Shown here in pieces: positions 1 to 11,662 of a stretch of 64,000 bases of DNA; position 1 is the stretch's first letter; the number at the start of each line of letters is the position of its first letter. Made by a program: the position numbers and the translations under genes. A model generated the notes under the pieces. The model worked only from the letters and a program-made list of their open reading frames with translations, ran no database searches and was not told the origin of the DNA. Origin of the DNA: Asterella californica (Eukaryota; Streptophyta; Marchantiopsida; Marchantiales; Aytoniaceae); assembly GCA_036924285.1 (NCBI GenBank), contig JAYKYS010000005.1, forward strand, positions 29,052,001-29,116,000. Direction: 5' to 3'.

Positions 1-2
1 TG

Positions 3-2828
3 GTAATCTTTACTATACCGCATGTGCCTTGGAATCTACGTCCTATCCCTGTGCCTAGAGCTCATCTGCCAAAGCTGGTAGACTTGCTCAATGAGAGGAT
101 TAGGATGGGTATCTTGGAACCGTCTATAGCTCCTTATTCTAGCAGATGGTTTACTGTTCCGAAGAAGAGTGGAGCTTTGAGGTTTATCCAAGATATGCAG
201 CCAGTTAACAAGGTGACTATCAGGAATATGGGTATAGGACCTATTGTAGACGAGTTTGCGGAGGCTTTTGCTGGTCGTGCTATCTATTCCATGGGAGACT
301 TATATTCAGGTTATGACCAGTTTCAATTATCCTCTGAGAGTAGAGACTTGACTACAATGAGGACACCTTTAGGGTTACTAAGGATGTGCACCTTACCGCA
401 AGGTGCTACCAATTCGGTAGCACATATGATGAATGGCATGAACAAAGTTTTGAGGGACTTCATTCCTGAGAAAACTATGCCATTCCTTGATGATGTGCCG
501 ATCAAAGGGTGTGCTGAGGAGGAGAAGAATGAGGTAAAAGATCAGAGGGGGTGCCGTAAGTTTGTAGCAGATCACATAGCTGATTGTGATAAGATACTGA
601 GTCGACTGGAAGAGGTTCATTTGACTTTATCAGGAGCCAAGTCTGTGTTTGGAGTACAAGAGGTGTTAATAGTGGGACATCTGTGTGGATCTTATGGTCG
701 GAAACCTTGTCCAAACAAGGTTGATGCCATCCGAAGGATGAAGGAGACATGTGGATCGGTTACTGAGGTGACAAGGTTTCTAGGAGCATGTGTGTTTTAT
801 CATATATGGATTCCACACTTTGCACATGTAGCAGATCCGTTGTACAAGCTGCTGAGGAAGGGGCAAAGATTTCAGTGGCAAGAGGAGCAAAGCGAGTCTA
901 TGAGGAAGTTGAAGGATCTTTTAGCTTCACCACCAACTCTACGGAAGGTAACATATGAGTTGGGCAGATCTGTTATCCTTACTGTTGATACTAGTCCTAT
1001 TGGCATTGGATGGGCTGTAGGACAAGACGATGAGGATGGAAATAGATATGTGGTGCGTTTTGGTGCTAAGGTATTAAGTTCACGGCAGAGAGACTACCCT
1101 CAGGTCAAGAGAGAGCTATGGGGAGTAGTTACTGCGATGAAGAGTGATAAGGAATACTTGATAGGAGCACCTGTGGTTGTGGAGACAGATTGTTTACCTC
1201 TCTTGGGAATGATCACTAGCTGTACAACTCCAGATATTGCTATGTTGAGGTGGATAGCATATATCAAGTCCTTGAACCCAGAGTTTAGACATATTGCAGG
1301 GAAGGACAATCCTGTGGCAGATATGTTATCAAGGGCTAGGTATTACGATGAGAAGGAAATGATAGATGATCAGGAGGATGTGGGAACAGAGTTCTATTCT
1401 AGTGCTCTTGCTAGAAGAGATAGAAGCTGTTTTGCAGCCCCGTTGGAGTTTTTTGAGGAAACTGTGTATGATGGCGAGTGGTTGGATCTTGGGCGCTATT
1501 TGAGTTCACTGGAAAAGCAGGAAGGCTGGTCTGATGCAGATTTCAAGAGAATCCGTAGAACAGCTTATGGTTACTTTTTACATGAAGGACATCTATGGAA
1601 GCGCCCTAAGCTACAAGGAGGTATACCGCAGCGGGTAGTATGTGACTTGGGATTGCAGCAGAAGCTGATCAAGGAGTTCCACGAGAGTTTATGGGCTGGT
1701 CATAGAGGAGTTTGGGCTACATTTGCCAAGATGAAGGAAAAGTATTGGTGGAAGGGTATGTATAAGGATGTAGTACAGTTTGTTTCATCCTGTATACCCT
1801 GCCAGATGTATTCCAACGTACGTCATCGTGATGGATTGCATCCTACTTATCCATTAGCCATTCATTATAAATGGGTAGTTGATTTGGTAACTATGCCATT
1901 TGGACTTGGACAAATGAGGTATCTAGTCTTGGCTAGAGAAGATCTATCTAACCAAGTCGAAGGCCGTGCTCTGAGGACGAAGACCACTGCTAGTGTCTGC
2001 CGCTTTCTACTTGAAGATGTTATTTGTAGGTATGGGTGTGTGGGAAAGATCACTGCAGATAGGGGTGAGCTGGATGCACAAGAAGCAGTTGAGTTCTTCA
2101 AGCGATTGGGAATCAAGTTGGCGTTAACCACTGCTTACAATCCTGAAGGGAATGGCAAGAGCGAAAGAGGTCATCCGCCAATCATCAAAGCTTTGGTAAA
2201 AGCTTGCAAGTGTAAGATCCGTGAATGGCCTAGACTGCTCCCATTTGCTTTGTGGGCAGATCGTACAACTCATAGTACCATTACAGGTTACATGCCAGCA
2301 GAGTTGATACTAGGGCAAAAACCTGTGATGCCGATTGAGGAGGTTGTGCCTACTTGGAATGTTTTGCCATGGGAAGATGGTAGAAGTACGGAGGATCTTC
2401 TTGCATTAAGGATCCAGCAGTTAGAACGGAGACCTGAGGATGTTGCCAAAGCTGTGGAAAGGTTGAAGATTGCTAGAGAGAGAAACAAAGGCAGATTTGA
2501 TAGAACGCATAGATTACGACCCAAACCAGTTAAGGAAGGTGATTGGGTGTTAGTCTATGATAGAAGTCTTGATAATCAGCATAGCGCTATCAGAAAGTTT
2601 TCCAAGAGATGGTTCGGACCTTATGTGGTGTTAGAAGTTTATGATAATGCCACATACTCTTTGAGAGAGTTAGATGGTGCAGTGCTCAAGATACCAGTCG
2701 CAGGGAAGAGAATCAAGCTCTTCAGAAGGAGAGGGGAGGACCAGAACATTGCAGAGCTTACTGAGGATGAAGCTGAAGACTCAATGGAGGTTGAAGATGA
2801 ATTTGAAGCTCAAGCTGAAGAGTCTTGA
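3..2828 (+). CDS. Ty3/Gypsy retrotransposon pol: RT, RNase H, integrase (5'-partial)
   Basis: The frame is open to the left edge of the window, so the protease and gag parts lie outside it; the first in-window GTG at 24 is not a real start. Residues are counted from 24. The reverse transcriptase has a DLYSGYDQFQL strand and an FLDD catalytic motif near residue 154, in place of the usual YxDD. RNase H has VDTSPIGIGW near 321, RELWGV, ETDCLPL and DNPVADMLSR. Integrase follows with an H...H...C-I-P-C zinc site (about 553-590) and candidate D, D and E catalytic residues in VVDLV (619), TADRGE (677) and SERGH (714). A GPYVV (GPY/F) module lies near 866 and an acidic tail ends the protein. There is no chromodomain. 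More than 930 codons without a stop make this the least decayed mobile-element gene in the window. The order RT-RH-IN is that of Ty3/Gypsy, not Copia. Confidence 0.93.
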   Translation, partial: VIFTIPHVPWNLRPIPVPRAHLPKLVDLLNERIRMGILEPSIAPYSSRWFTVPKKSGALRFIQDMQPVNKVTIRNMGIGPIVDEFAEAFAGRAIYSMGDLYSGYDQFQLSSESRDLTTMRTPLGLLRMCTLPQGATNSVAHMMNGMNKVLRDFIPEKTMPFLDDVPIKGCAEEEKNEVKDQRGCRKFVADHIADCDKILSRLEEVHLTLSGAKSVFGVQEVLIVGHLCGSYGRKPCPNKVDAIRRMKETCGSVTEVTRFLGACVFYHIWIPHFAHVADPLYKLLRKGQRFQWQEEQSESMRKLKDLLASPPTLRKVTYELGRSVILTVDTSPIGIGWAVGQDDEDGNRYVVRFGAKVLSSRQRDYPQVKRELWGVVTAMKSDKEYLIGAPVVVETDCLPLLGMITSCTTPDIAMLRWIAYIKSLNPEFRHIAGKDNPVADMLSRARYYDEKEMIDDQEDVGTEFYSSALARRDRSCFAAPLEFFEETVYDGEWLDLGRYLSSLEKQEGWSDADFKRIRRTAYGYFLHEGHLWKRPKLQGGIPQRVVCDLGLQQKLIKEFHESLWAGHRGVWATFAKMKEKYWWKGMYKDVVQFVSSCIPCQMYSNVRHRDGLHPTYPLAIHYKWVVDLVTMPFGLGQMRYLVLAREDLSNQVEGRALRTKTTASVCRFLLEDVICRYGCVGKITADRGELDAQEAVEFFKRLGIKLALTTAYNPEGNGKSERGHPPIIKALVKACKCKIREWPRLLPFALWADRTTHSTITGYMPAELILGQKPVMPIEEVVPTWNVLPWEDGRSTEDLLALRIQQLERRPEDVAKAVERLKIARERNKGRFDRTHRLRPKPVKEGDWVLVYDRSLDNQHSAIRKFSKRWFGPYVVLEVYDNATYSLRELDGAVLKIPVAGKRIKLFRRRGEDQNIAELTEDEAEDSMEVEDEFEAQAEES

Positions 2829-2860
2829 TCTGGATCTGGCACATACCGGAGGATGTGCAG

Positions 2861-2872
2861 GTTTGGAGGGGG
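2861..2872 (+). other. Probable polypurine tract of Gypsy element
   Basis: A G-rich run lies 33 bases after the pol stop and directly before a TG that fits as the LTR start. LTR copy B (minus strand) has a shorter GGAGG run at the same place. This is the expected site for plus-strand DNA priming. The assignment rests on position and composition only. Confidence 0.5.
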
Positions 2873-4249
2873 TGGATGTCGCGCCATTTGGCGGCTACAT
2901 GCTTGACTTCTACTCCGACGCTTAGGTTTGATAGTTCTAGAAGTTAGCTCATATTACTTCTAGTCCTTTATGTATATGTTTGACACCTTTGCATATGGTG
3001 TTAACACTATTTTGAGTCCTAGTAGGTTGATAGTATGTTAGTTATCTTGTTCAAGCATTTGTGCGCTTGTGCAAGTGACTTCTTACTTGTCTATGACGTT
3101 CAATGTACATAACTTAGGGTTTCCATGCTGATAGGGGTTTGAGCTCATGGGTTGTACTTACTTGTCGCCCATGCACGCTTTCTAGCTAATTTAAGTTATT
3201 TTTCGGGACTATGTGTCATTTTAGGTAGTTTAAGTTTTACGCTGGCACTCTAGGGGGCTTGACGTGGTAGCCTATGAGTGTAGAAAAGTTACCAGGTAGT
3301 TTAAGGCACAAAAGGACAGTCAAGTGGAGCTATGAACTCCCATTGGTCCATTTTTGTCTTTTGTGAAACTCTAAGTTTAGAAACAGAGCTCTAGAGGAGA
3401 GTTCGAGCAATTGGTGAGGTATCTTCGAAATCTGAGAACACAGGAAGAGAGTTCTCGTCATGCCAAGCACTTCCAGTGAAAATTTCGATCGATTTGAGTC
3501 AATAAAGACGGAGTTATGAGCAATTGAAGTTCGGATTGTGCTAGAATTGAATCATTTTGGTTGGATTTAGGGTTTTCAGTGTCATTCGCAGCAGATTTGA
3601 GTAAATTGCTTCAAAACTTCGAGGTTGTGTTCTCCGCCAGCAGGGCTACGATTTCACAAAAAGTTTCATATCGATTGAGCAACTGAGTAATTCAGGGCGG
3701 CCGCTGAAGCTGAGGGGGTCTGAAAAGCTCTTAATCTAGAGCAGCGACTTCAGAGGAGGAGATCTACAGTTCTGTGTACATTCAGGAGTCCCAACTTCAC
3801 AGGGATGTTCAGCACCCTGTAGACTGCAAATCCTGTAAGAAACTTTGAAATTGATCGAGCCAAACTCCTGTTATAGGTTGAAATAGCCAGCTAGGTACCA
3901 GAAATTGCCGTAGTTTTCTTGCTCAAAACTTTTCTGTTCATATCTCCGTGTCAGAATTTGATCTCAGGCTGAAATTTCGTCTGTGAGTTCAGTAGTACCT
4001 CATTTGCATGTAGGGGAAGTTTAGAGGTCTAAACCTTCATAGTTTTCCTCTCCGTGAGTGTCAAAGTTCACCGCCGAATCCTATTACTGCCAGCTAGACC
4101 TGAATTTCGCCTTCTGGGTATATTACTAGATCTTACACATCTGTGTGAGTGTTTATAGCCTCTGTTGTAACCTGAAAGCCAACCTCTTGAGTGAACAACC
4201 ACAGCCAGAAGCCCGGCGCTTTCCTAGGTAGACGGATTACACTCCGACA
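2873..4249 (+). repeat. 3' LTR of the first Gypsy element (copy A)
   Basis: About 1377 bp, beginning TG after the polypurine run and ending CGACA. The boundaries were set by comparison with two relatives in the window: copy B (14348-15763, minus strand, 1416 bp) and the truncated copy C (16760-17973, plus strand). Shared landmarks include the stretch around 3141-3260, GGGGGCTTGACGTGGTAG near 3253, and the CGACA end. Copy A is visibly diverged from B and C and lacks some bases near its 3' end, so these are separate insertions and not one LTR pair. Confidence 0.72.
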
Positions 4250-4533
4250 GCGTCCAAATGAAGTAGACAAAGTGCATATGGAAAGCTGACAATGAGCTCT
4301 ACCCATTGATGCGTTGAAAGTGAAGATCCGAAGTCGTGCCAAAAGCCCGTAAGCTGGGGTCTAGCTTGTTTTACCCATCTTTCGAGTCTCGTAACTTCTC
4401 CACTAGGCGTCCAAATGAAGTAGACAAAGTGCTTATGGAAAGCTGACAATGAGCTCTATCCATCGATGTAAAGAAAGTGAAGATCCGAAGTCGTCCCAAA
4501 AGCCCGTAAGCTGGGGCCTAGCTTGTTTTACCC
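4250..4533. repeat. 127-bp imperfect direct repeat, two units
   Basis: Unit 1 is 4250-4376 and unit 2 is 4407-4533, both starting GCGTCCAAATGAAGTAGAC and ending GCTTGTTTTACCC, with a 30-base spacer. The first unit begins exactly at the inferred end of LTR copy A. No coding capacity is seen. Confidence 0.85.
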
Positions 4534-4626
4534 TTGAGTGTCTTTGGAGAGATAACTGTCAAAATTTGATTTTCAAGTAGGAGCCGGTCCACGACACGAC
4601 AACGCAAGAGGGAGATATTTTTTGTT

Positions 4627-4689
4627 CTCCATAGATCACCACATGCTTCAGGTTTTAAAAACCTTAAAAGCATGTTACGAGCTATGGAG
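4627..4689. repeat. Stem-loop with CTCCATAG/CTATGGAG ends
   Basis: Outer arms CTCCATAG (4627-4634) and CTATGGAG (4682-4689) pair, and inner arms CATGCTT/AAGCATG and AGGTTT/AAACCT continue the stem around 4641-4673. It lies in non-coding DNA after the Gypsy LTR. It could be a short palindromic element or chance structure in AT-rich DNA. Confidence 0.5.
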
Positions 4690-5169
4690 TTCAGTTACGA
4701 GATACGTTAATCAGTTTTAAAAGGATCCTCTTTTTACTTGAAGTATGAGAAACCCATATGATTAAGTGAAAGTGATCACATAACTCTCTCTCGAGATGAC
4801 ATGAGTTCATACTCATTGCGTCCTACAAGCACAAGAAGACCACTGAAATCTCGTATGATAGTCTTCTTCCTCTTCATATCTGACATCAACTACCTAAGTT
4901 GGAAGTTCTCATCACCTACTAGATATGCAACTGCCAAATCAACATCGTTCATCTTTATCCTTTCCGACTATTGCTCAACGAGAACGTCTAATGTCTTTGA
5001 ATTCCTCTTTTGATCTGCAATTGCTATCAATAATTGTCTCTCCTCTTCTAACAACTATCCAAGTGGTATGCTCCTCGACCTTATACCACATACATTCTAT
5101 ACATGAAGAAAAAAAACAACGAAGTGCTAATGTCATCTAGATGTTACTTAACTTAGCAATCATAACTTG
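4690..5169. other. Spacer, nothing recognised
   Basis: AT-rich sequence with short open frames only. I see no domain, repeat or RNA signature here. Confidence 0.5.
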
Positions 5170-5843
5170 ATCAACTTGGAAAAAGAGATACCTCCAACTT
5201 CAATCTCAACATCCTTGGTCATGATCATGTGTCCATCTAGTTTGGAATCTATAAGACTCACTCTGAAAGGTATGATTTTCGATAAAATGTCAACATGAAG
5301 CAAACGATGAGTCAATACATGCTAAGAAATGTCTCCAGATCTCACGAGCTGAACTAGTGACATACGTTTTTTTATGATCATGATCTCATATTCAACTACC
5401 TCTACACTAAACTCTATCCAGTCATTATCTGCTCTAGTGGCTCCAACTTTGCTCTTAACATAAAGAACAAGTTGATCGTGGATCTCTTTTGGTCTCTGAC
5501 GAGTAAAAATCAATTGTAACATCGGTCTCCATTCCACATACTTCCACATCCATAAGATACTATTTCTCCTTCTCTTATCTCGTGAGAAACCAATCTCAAC
5601 AAGGTAACTTTTAAGTACTTGTTGTAATCTTTATCCATGTCCTTTTGGGATCATGAAAGCATCTCTAACAAGAGTTATGTCAAATAAGATGTATTGATCT
5701 CTCACTCTTCTTTTTTTAGTGATCTCACTGTAAGACTCGATGAACTCTATACAACTCGATATCTTTAGCATAAATACATTCTTTATAAACAATTCACATT
5801 CGACTAACATAAGCTGCATGGAAAATATAGATTCAACTAACAA
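5170..5843 (-). pseudogene. Decayed reading frame of unknown family
   Basis: One minus-strand frame stays readable for about 225 codons with two internal stops, near 5631 and 5322. The translation has ordinary protein composition, with patches such as RRVRDQYILFDITLVRDAF, EIHDQLVLYVKSKVGATRAD and VEYEIMIIKKRMSLVQLV. I do not recognise the family. The continuity of one frame across the stops suggests a decayed gene or exon. The fragments at 6888-7478 are in the same frame and could belong to it. Confidence 0.35.
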
Positions 5844-6887
5844 AGATTGTATTTTTAATTATAAATAGTCCGCAAGGACACTCATATTATTCAAATTTCA
5901 AAACGTAAGTTGAAAATGATGCTCTTCTCCCTTGCTTTCTCCTGTTGTCTCCTCTCTCGTTCTAACGCCTCTCGCTCCATTGGTTCCCGCTATTATAGAT
6001 CATGATTAACAAATTAACATCTTATCCCTCTCTCTCTTTTCTTCTCTCTTTCTTTTCTAATGAAATTTGAGAACCATAATTCAACAATAAGAAAAGAGAA
6101 GAGAAAGAAGAGGAAAAGAACGGAGAAGAGGAGACCAAGAGATGTAGAGAAGAAGGGAGGAAGAGAAAGGAGAGAAAGAAGGAAAAAACTCAAAAAAGCG
6201 TGATATGCAACTCCTACGAATTTGGAGAAGTCTCCTTGAGGTGAATGATACACTCTTTGAGAGAAAAATCTGATCCAATAAACTTTACTCCAATAAAATA
6301 CCGAACCAAGGTACTAACCGAGGAAATCAAAAGCACTTTTGATTTCTTCTAAAGATTTCCAGCTCTACTCATTTCAGTATGCAAAATACTCTTTTTCTTT
6401 TTTTGCTTCCTCTAGAATACAACTTTCTCTAGCTACCCGTTTTTATTCTAAAGACTTCATTTTGTAATCTAAAAACATTATCTTATACTCAAATTTATCT
6501 TCCAAGTTGTCCTCATAAGCACTAATTTCAATTCATTTTTCCTCTTGGTCTTGTGCACTTTGATGACTCTAGATTATGGGGATCGACTTCAACTTGTTCA
6601 AAGATTTGTTCAGAGACAAAAAGATGGTCCAAAACGTGATTCTCTCCTTGCTCAAGTCATATTTCTTTAGCATAGTTGCTCATACCAACCCATTCTTCTT
6701 CACATTCTCCCCCTCCGTATCCACACAAGGCATTCATAATCCACATGAGATACTTCATAAAATTACTCTACAATGTGCTCATCTTATTCTTCAAATTTAA
6801 TGACATCTTGTGGTCTTAAACCATCTTGAGAGTAAATCTCAACAATACCATATTTTGGTAATCCTATGATAGATATCATAGGAAGAT
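5844..6887. other. Gap between decayed minus-strand frames, low complexity in part
   Basis: Around 6080-6200 the plus strand is a GA-rich run (GAGAAGAGAAAGAAGAGG-like), giving low-complexity serine/leucine frames that I do not count as genes. Nothing else is recognised. If the flanking minus-strand fragments were one gene, this would be an intron or an insertion. Confidence 0.4.
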
Positions 6888-7716
6888 TTACTTTACGCAA
6901 CCACCATATAAAACATTCATGCGATTCAAGTGAGGACAAACTGCATATAATTTGTCTTGCACTGTCATTGTCAACAACATTTCAGTTTCACTCGATCTTC
7001 CATCAGTACTATCTCTTAGGGTCTTGACTTTCTCGAATAGAATCACATAACTCGCAACTCGTCTCCACAACTCTTCACTTGTGCACACTGGAAATCCATC
7101 TTGTCTAGAAATATGTGTAACCAAGATAGAAAAACTGTAGATAGGAGGAGAGCAATGTAAGACCAAAGCTTTTGGTTATACATTGCCCTCCTCATATCTT
7201 CATTTTCCTCTTTGCACACATCAACTCTTGAAATTATTCAGGGTCCTCCAAGTATTGGGGGTGTACTCAAAATCATTTGTTGTCAATTTATGCATCTTCT
7301 TTGACGCATCTTTTGATGTCATAGTTTCACCAACCACTTCTTTCTTCTCACTCTCTGATAAAAAATACAATTTTAGTTTCTCACACTTGAACTTAGATTT
7401 ATCAAACAAGCTGACCATATCTACAACTCCACTATGTTGAAGACTGCAGATTGATGAAAAAACTTGTATGCGAAGCATATATTTCTAATTATGTTGTGCT
7501 TTATATTTAAGAAGTGTCGAGTCGCTACACGAACCTTCTCAAATGGTCATGGATGAAGCTATGGTGTCTGACAAGCTTAACTATACATAATAATTTAGCT
7601 GATCTTGAGAGAGTTATGACTTTTATTCTTTGAAGCGTTGTCGTAGAGCGTGAAGTTTGGTCTAAAAATACATCGGATATATGGCTGTAGACAGATATAG
7701 CAAGACCTTGGATCAA
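6888..7716 (-). pseudogene. Decayed reading frame fragments of unknown family
   Basis: Two minus-strand segments in the same frame (7478-7221 and 7166-6888) read as ordinary protein, for example SEELWRRVASYVILFEKVK and KFKCEKLKLYFLSESEKKE. They are separated by three stops that fall inside or beside a hairpin at 7144-7192. A further piece (7716-7525) is in another frame. No family is recognised. It is probably a dead gene, but chance open frames cannot be excluded. Confidence 0.3.
7144..7192. repeat. Near-perfect 22-bp-arm hairpin
   Basis: Arms 7144-7165 and 7171-7192 pair with only about three mismatches around a 5-base loop. The arms contain GCAATGTA and ACCAAA. It interrupts the decayed minus-strand frame, so it may be a small palindromic insertion. 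Its size is too short for a typical plant miRNA precursor unless pairing extends further out. Confidence 0.6.
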
Positions 7717-9066
7717 TTCGACAAAATCCTAGTGCCCTCAGTATCCAATCTATCAAGCTTTGTCTCGGTTTCTATTTATCTAACCTGGCCTTAAGTGTAA
7801 CACACAACACAACTGGATGTTCAATCTTATTATAAGTACAAGAAGTATTCATACATGATAAACATATGCTTTAGATCACAAAAGCACCTTCAAACAATCC
7901 CTTAGGCCGGCTTGTGCACTAGCAATGTCTTCTTCATTGTTTTCTCTTGACAAACTACCTGAAATGTTCAATTCTGACCTTCTACGGTTCGCTGATATGA
8001 GCTCCATTCAAGATGAACTTTGTAGCAATGGATAGCCTACTGTACAAGCTTTCCAATGATATTGATAACACATTGATTGGATCAAGGTAACTCCTGTCAC
8101 AAAATATCAAAATTGATCATCTTAACCTATAACCTGCAACATCTTAACCCTTCTTCCTAACCTGCATGTTTAGTCTAAGTTATTAGTGATCATACAAGCT
8201 GCAAACTAAGCATGCAACATGCCACTAGAAAGCTTGTCTTCTAGAGCTTTCAACAAGGTAAGGCATGCACGCAGCAAGCAACCAGTGAGCTCGAGAGGTG
8301 GTGTCAAAGACAACGGTACCTCGTAGTTAGAGATTTCCAATCAACAACTTTGACATAGTGTAACGTCTCATTATGATCTTTGTGCCAAATTCACTACATG
8401 GCTTTCTTGTCTCACTTGCAGCACCTCCAAGAAGTTCTACCTCCAATCCCCAAGTCGTTTGTTCAAAGCCAACCAAGAGATGTAGGTATATCATTCTTCT
8501 CCTTCAAAACAAGCCACGCTGTAATCTGAACTTCGGTACCCTATTGCTCTCACCTCAAACTTCCAACTAGGCTCAAACTTCACACAAAATACACTTTGGT
8601 CCCTCACTACTACTCTGTGAAATTTTAGATTATGATTGTGTTAACTTAGGAGCTTTACATATCCAGTGGCTAAATCCACGACCCCAACATTTTCTTTTAA
8701 CCAAATGACCTGAAATTTCAAATTATTAAGCTCATAGGGCACACTTCAATCATGGAAATTTTGATCTCACGCTCATGAAACAACTCAACCATTGAATCCA
8801 AGCAAAACGGTTTTACTTTTGTCTCTCAACTGTTACAGCCAACTTCAATCGATCATATCAAGATCGAATCCAACCAAAAGTAAGACTAATTTACATCAGT
8901 ACAACCAGCACAGAGTCAACTATCCAATCCTCTTGACAATACCAAAAGACCATCTCTAAAACTTTCGAGACACTCAGAAACGTCACTCGAGGTACTGATT
9001 CAACCCCTTGATTTTGAATAATCATAATGTTGCACTCGAAACTCCAAATTGGTCGATCTTTGTCTC
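7717..9066. other. Spacer, nothing recognised
   Basis: Non-coding DNA of mixed composition. Short open frames exist on both strands, but none shows a domain or continues across a plausible splice site. Confidence 0.45.
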
Positions 9067-10518
9067 CATATTGTAGCCCAGCTCAAGAGCTTTCCAAAGA
9101 GACCTCATACTCCCTGAATGACTCCCAAGATAGACTCTGATATCTTAAAACCTTCCTTGGAACTTGGATGAACTTGATTGATAAAATATACACCAATGAG
9201 AAAATAAGATTGGAGATCACTTTATCTTCTATTTGACACTTTAGATCGAGTTGTAACACTAACACACTCTCACACCTCCAAAGCTTGAACTAAAATACCA
9301 ACCTTAACATAAGATAATCACCCTCGTCGAACGATAGAGATAACAATGACACGAAAATACACGAGATTCAATACAATGTCAAGATAATGACCTTTAATCG
9401 ATCTACGATGAAAGATACGACAAAAGGAAATGAGGAAGCTATCACTTGATTACAAATATTTCTCGTGATCCATGCATGATGGTTGATCTTCCACTGACAG
9501 TGACATCGGACATCAACTAGACGTTGGCTGAAAAGTTCAGGTCCATTCACTCGTCAAAGTAAGTTGTCCACAATCATGTCTTAATTCTCCTCGTATGTGA
9601 CGATCGGCAAGTCCATCATCTTCCTCATAAATTCTTCACTTAAGTAGGTAACAAACCAATGTCGATAGTGATCGTAATGAGTTGATATTATGTGATTTTC
9701 GTCAAATTTAGATATAAGATATAGGGTCGAGGGTTCGTGGGAACATTGTGATGTTTCGTGAGTGTTTCTTAGTGTCTTACATGAAAGATGAGGAACTGCG
9801 AGAGTTGTATTTATGGATGAAAGAATGATCCAAGTTCTAGACCTTTCATTTTCGAATCCGTTCTATATCAAGCTTCACTACATCCATTACGATCACAATC
9901 GACATTGATTTGTTATCTACTTTGATGAAGAATTTCTGGAGAAGATGATGGATTTGTTGATCGTCACATACGAGGAGAATTAAAACATGACTGCGGACAT
10001 CTTACTTTGACGGGTGAATGGACCTGAAATTTCTAGCCAATGTTTGTTTCAACATCTAGGTTGATATCTGATGTCACTGCCGGTGGAAAATCAACCATCG
10101 TGCATAGATCACGAAGAACTTTGATGAGGAATATTGTAATCAGGTGATAGCTTTCTCATTTTCTTTTGTCGTATCTTTCGTCGTAGATCGATTCAAGATC
10201 ATTATCTTGACATTGTATTGAATCTAGTGTATTTTCATGTCATTGTTACCTCTATCTTCCGGCGAGGGTGATTATCCTATGTTAAGGTTGGTATTTTAGT
10301 TCAAGCTTTGGAGTTGTGAGAGTATCTCAGTGTTACCACTCGATCTACAGTGCCAAATAGAAGATAAAGTGATCTCCAATCTTATTTCTCATTGGTGTAT
10401 TTTTTACCAATCAAGTTCATCCAAGTTCCAAAGGTAATTTTAAGATATCAGAGTCTTTCTCGTGGGTCATTCACGGAGTACGAGGTCTCTTTAAAAAGCT
10501 CTCGAGTTGGACTATATG
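9067..10518. repeat. Large inverted repeat, about 620-bp arms
   Basis: The left arm (9067-9680) and right arm (9885-10518) are reverse complements of each other with scattered differences, separated by 204 bases. Matching landmarks include GGTGATTATC/GATAATCACC, the region around TTGACATTGTATTGAATC near 10214 against 9370-9387, and the outer ends CATAT/ATATG. No transposase frame is present in arms or spacer. It could be a foldback or Mutator-like element with long terminal inverted repeats, or an inverted local duplication. A read-through transcript would fold into a long double-stranded RNA. Confidence 0.85.
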
Positions 10519-11592
10519 TATAAGTTCTACGCTAAATGCACATGTGAGTCATGTCGTTAGAAGACAACGTGAACAAATCTTTTACCTTAACTGTGGACAC
10601 ACGCTATTGTTTAATGAGAGCAATTAACCAAACATTGAAAAATACACCTACATCTGAATTTTTATTAAAAGATAGACATTTGAAAATTTCAATAAAAGTA
10701 TATTTGAAAATCGTTGTATCATTCATTCAAATTTTACCCAAAATTTCATATTATTAACTAATATTATAACATCCTATGCGTGAGAAATAGTTTATACAGA
10801 TAAACATCCATAAATGAGATTGAATATTTGATGGATTTTGAAAAAATAATATCATGGTTGTGATAATTGGTATTATGGCTATTAAATGAGCTACTATGAT
10901 TGATTTTTGTTGTTTGCCAGACTTATTTTAATTTATTGAAGTTCGATAACTATTTCTGAGATTAGATATCTGACAAGGTTTAAGATTAGGATTCCAAAAG
11001 ATAGTATAAAGACCAAGCCATCCCTTGATCAACGAGGCTTTGTGTTACTTCTTCTTGATCTTCTCATGCTTGTGAATTTGTAGAGCTCTCTTGTTTAGGA
11101 TTGTTGGAGGTCGATGTAAGCTCAAATTTTCTCGTCCACTTCTAAGATGTCGATTGTTCGTGCTCGAATGTATTCTATCGGAGGTCGTTCGAAAGTTGTA
11201 GCTTGTTACATCTCGATGGTTTTCTTTTGGGGCTTGTTGATTTTCAATTTCTTACTCGTAAGAGCTCATCGGAGGTTGATGACGATCCGATAATTCTCCA
11301 ATCGCGCTCGTTGATCTTTGATGGAGCTCGTAGCGAGGATCTTTTGCAGATCATCATAATTTGGTGTAGAGCTTCCATCGATCATGAGCTCAAGAGGGAG
11401 GAATGATGGAGTCTGACGATGAAGAATTTGATCTAGATGAATCATTACATCAACTTAGTGCTATTGACTTGTTGCCTTGACCAGTAGCAGAGAAAGAACT
11501 TGACAAAGAAGAGTGGAGTGAGATAGAGATTGTGAGAAGACTCTCTACCCTGAAGTTTGATATAATACTTTCAGTTACAAGGATTTGAAGGA
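10519..11592. other. Spacer, nothing recognised
   Basis: AT-rich to about 10980, then mixed composition. No coding or RNA feature is recognised before the Gypsy pol scrap. Confidence 0.45.
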
Positions 11593-11634
11593 GGTGACTC
11601 TAGAGACTAATCAAATCGAGTCTCTAGAGTCACC
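11593..11634. repeat. Perfect 16-bp stem, 10-base loop
   Basis: GGTGACTCTAGAGACT (11593-11608) is followed by its exact reverse complement at 11619-11634. It sits just upstream of the degraded reverse transcriptase piece. Confidence 0.75.
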
Positions 11635-11662
11635 AAGACCAATTCGATAAAAGTAGAGAAGG

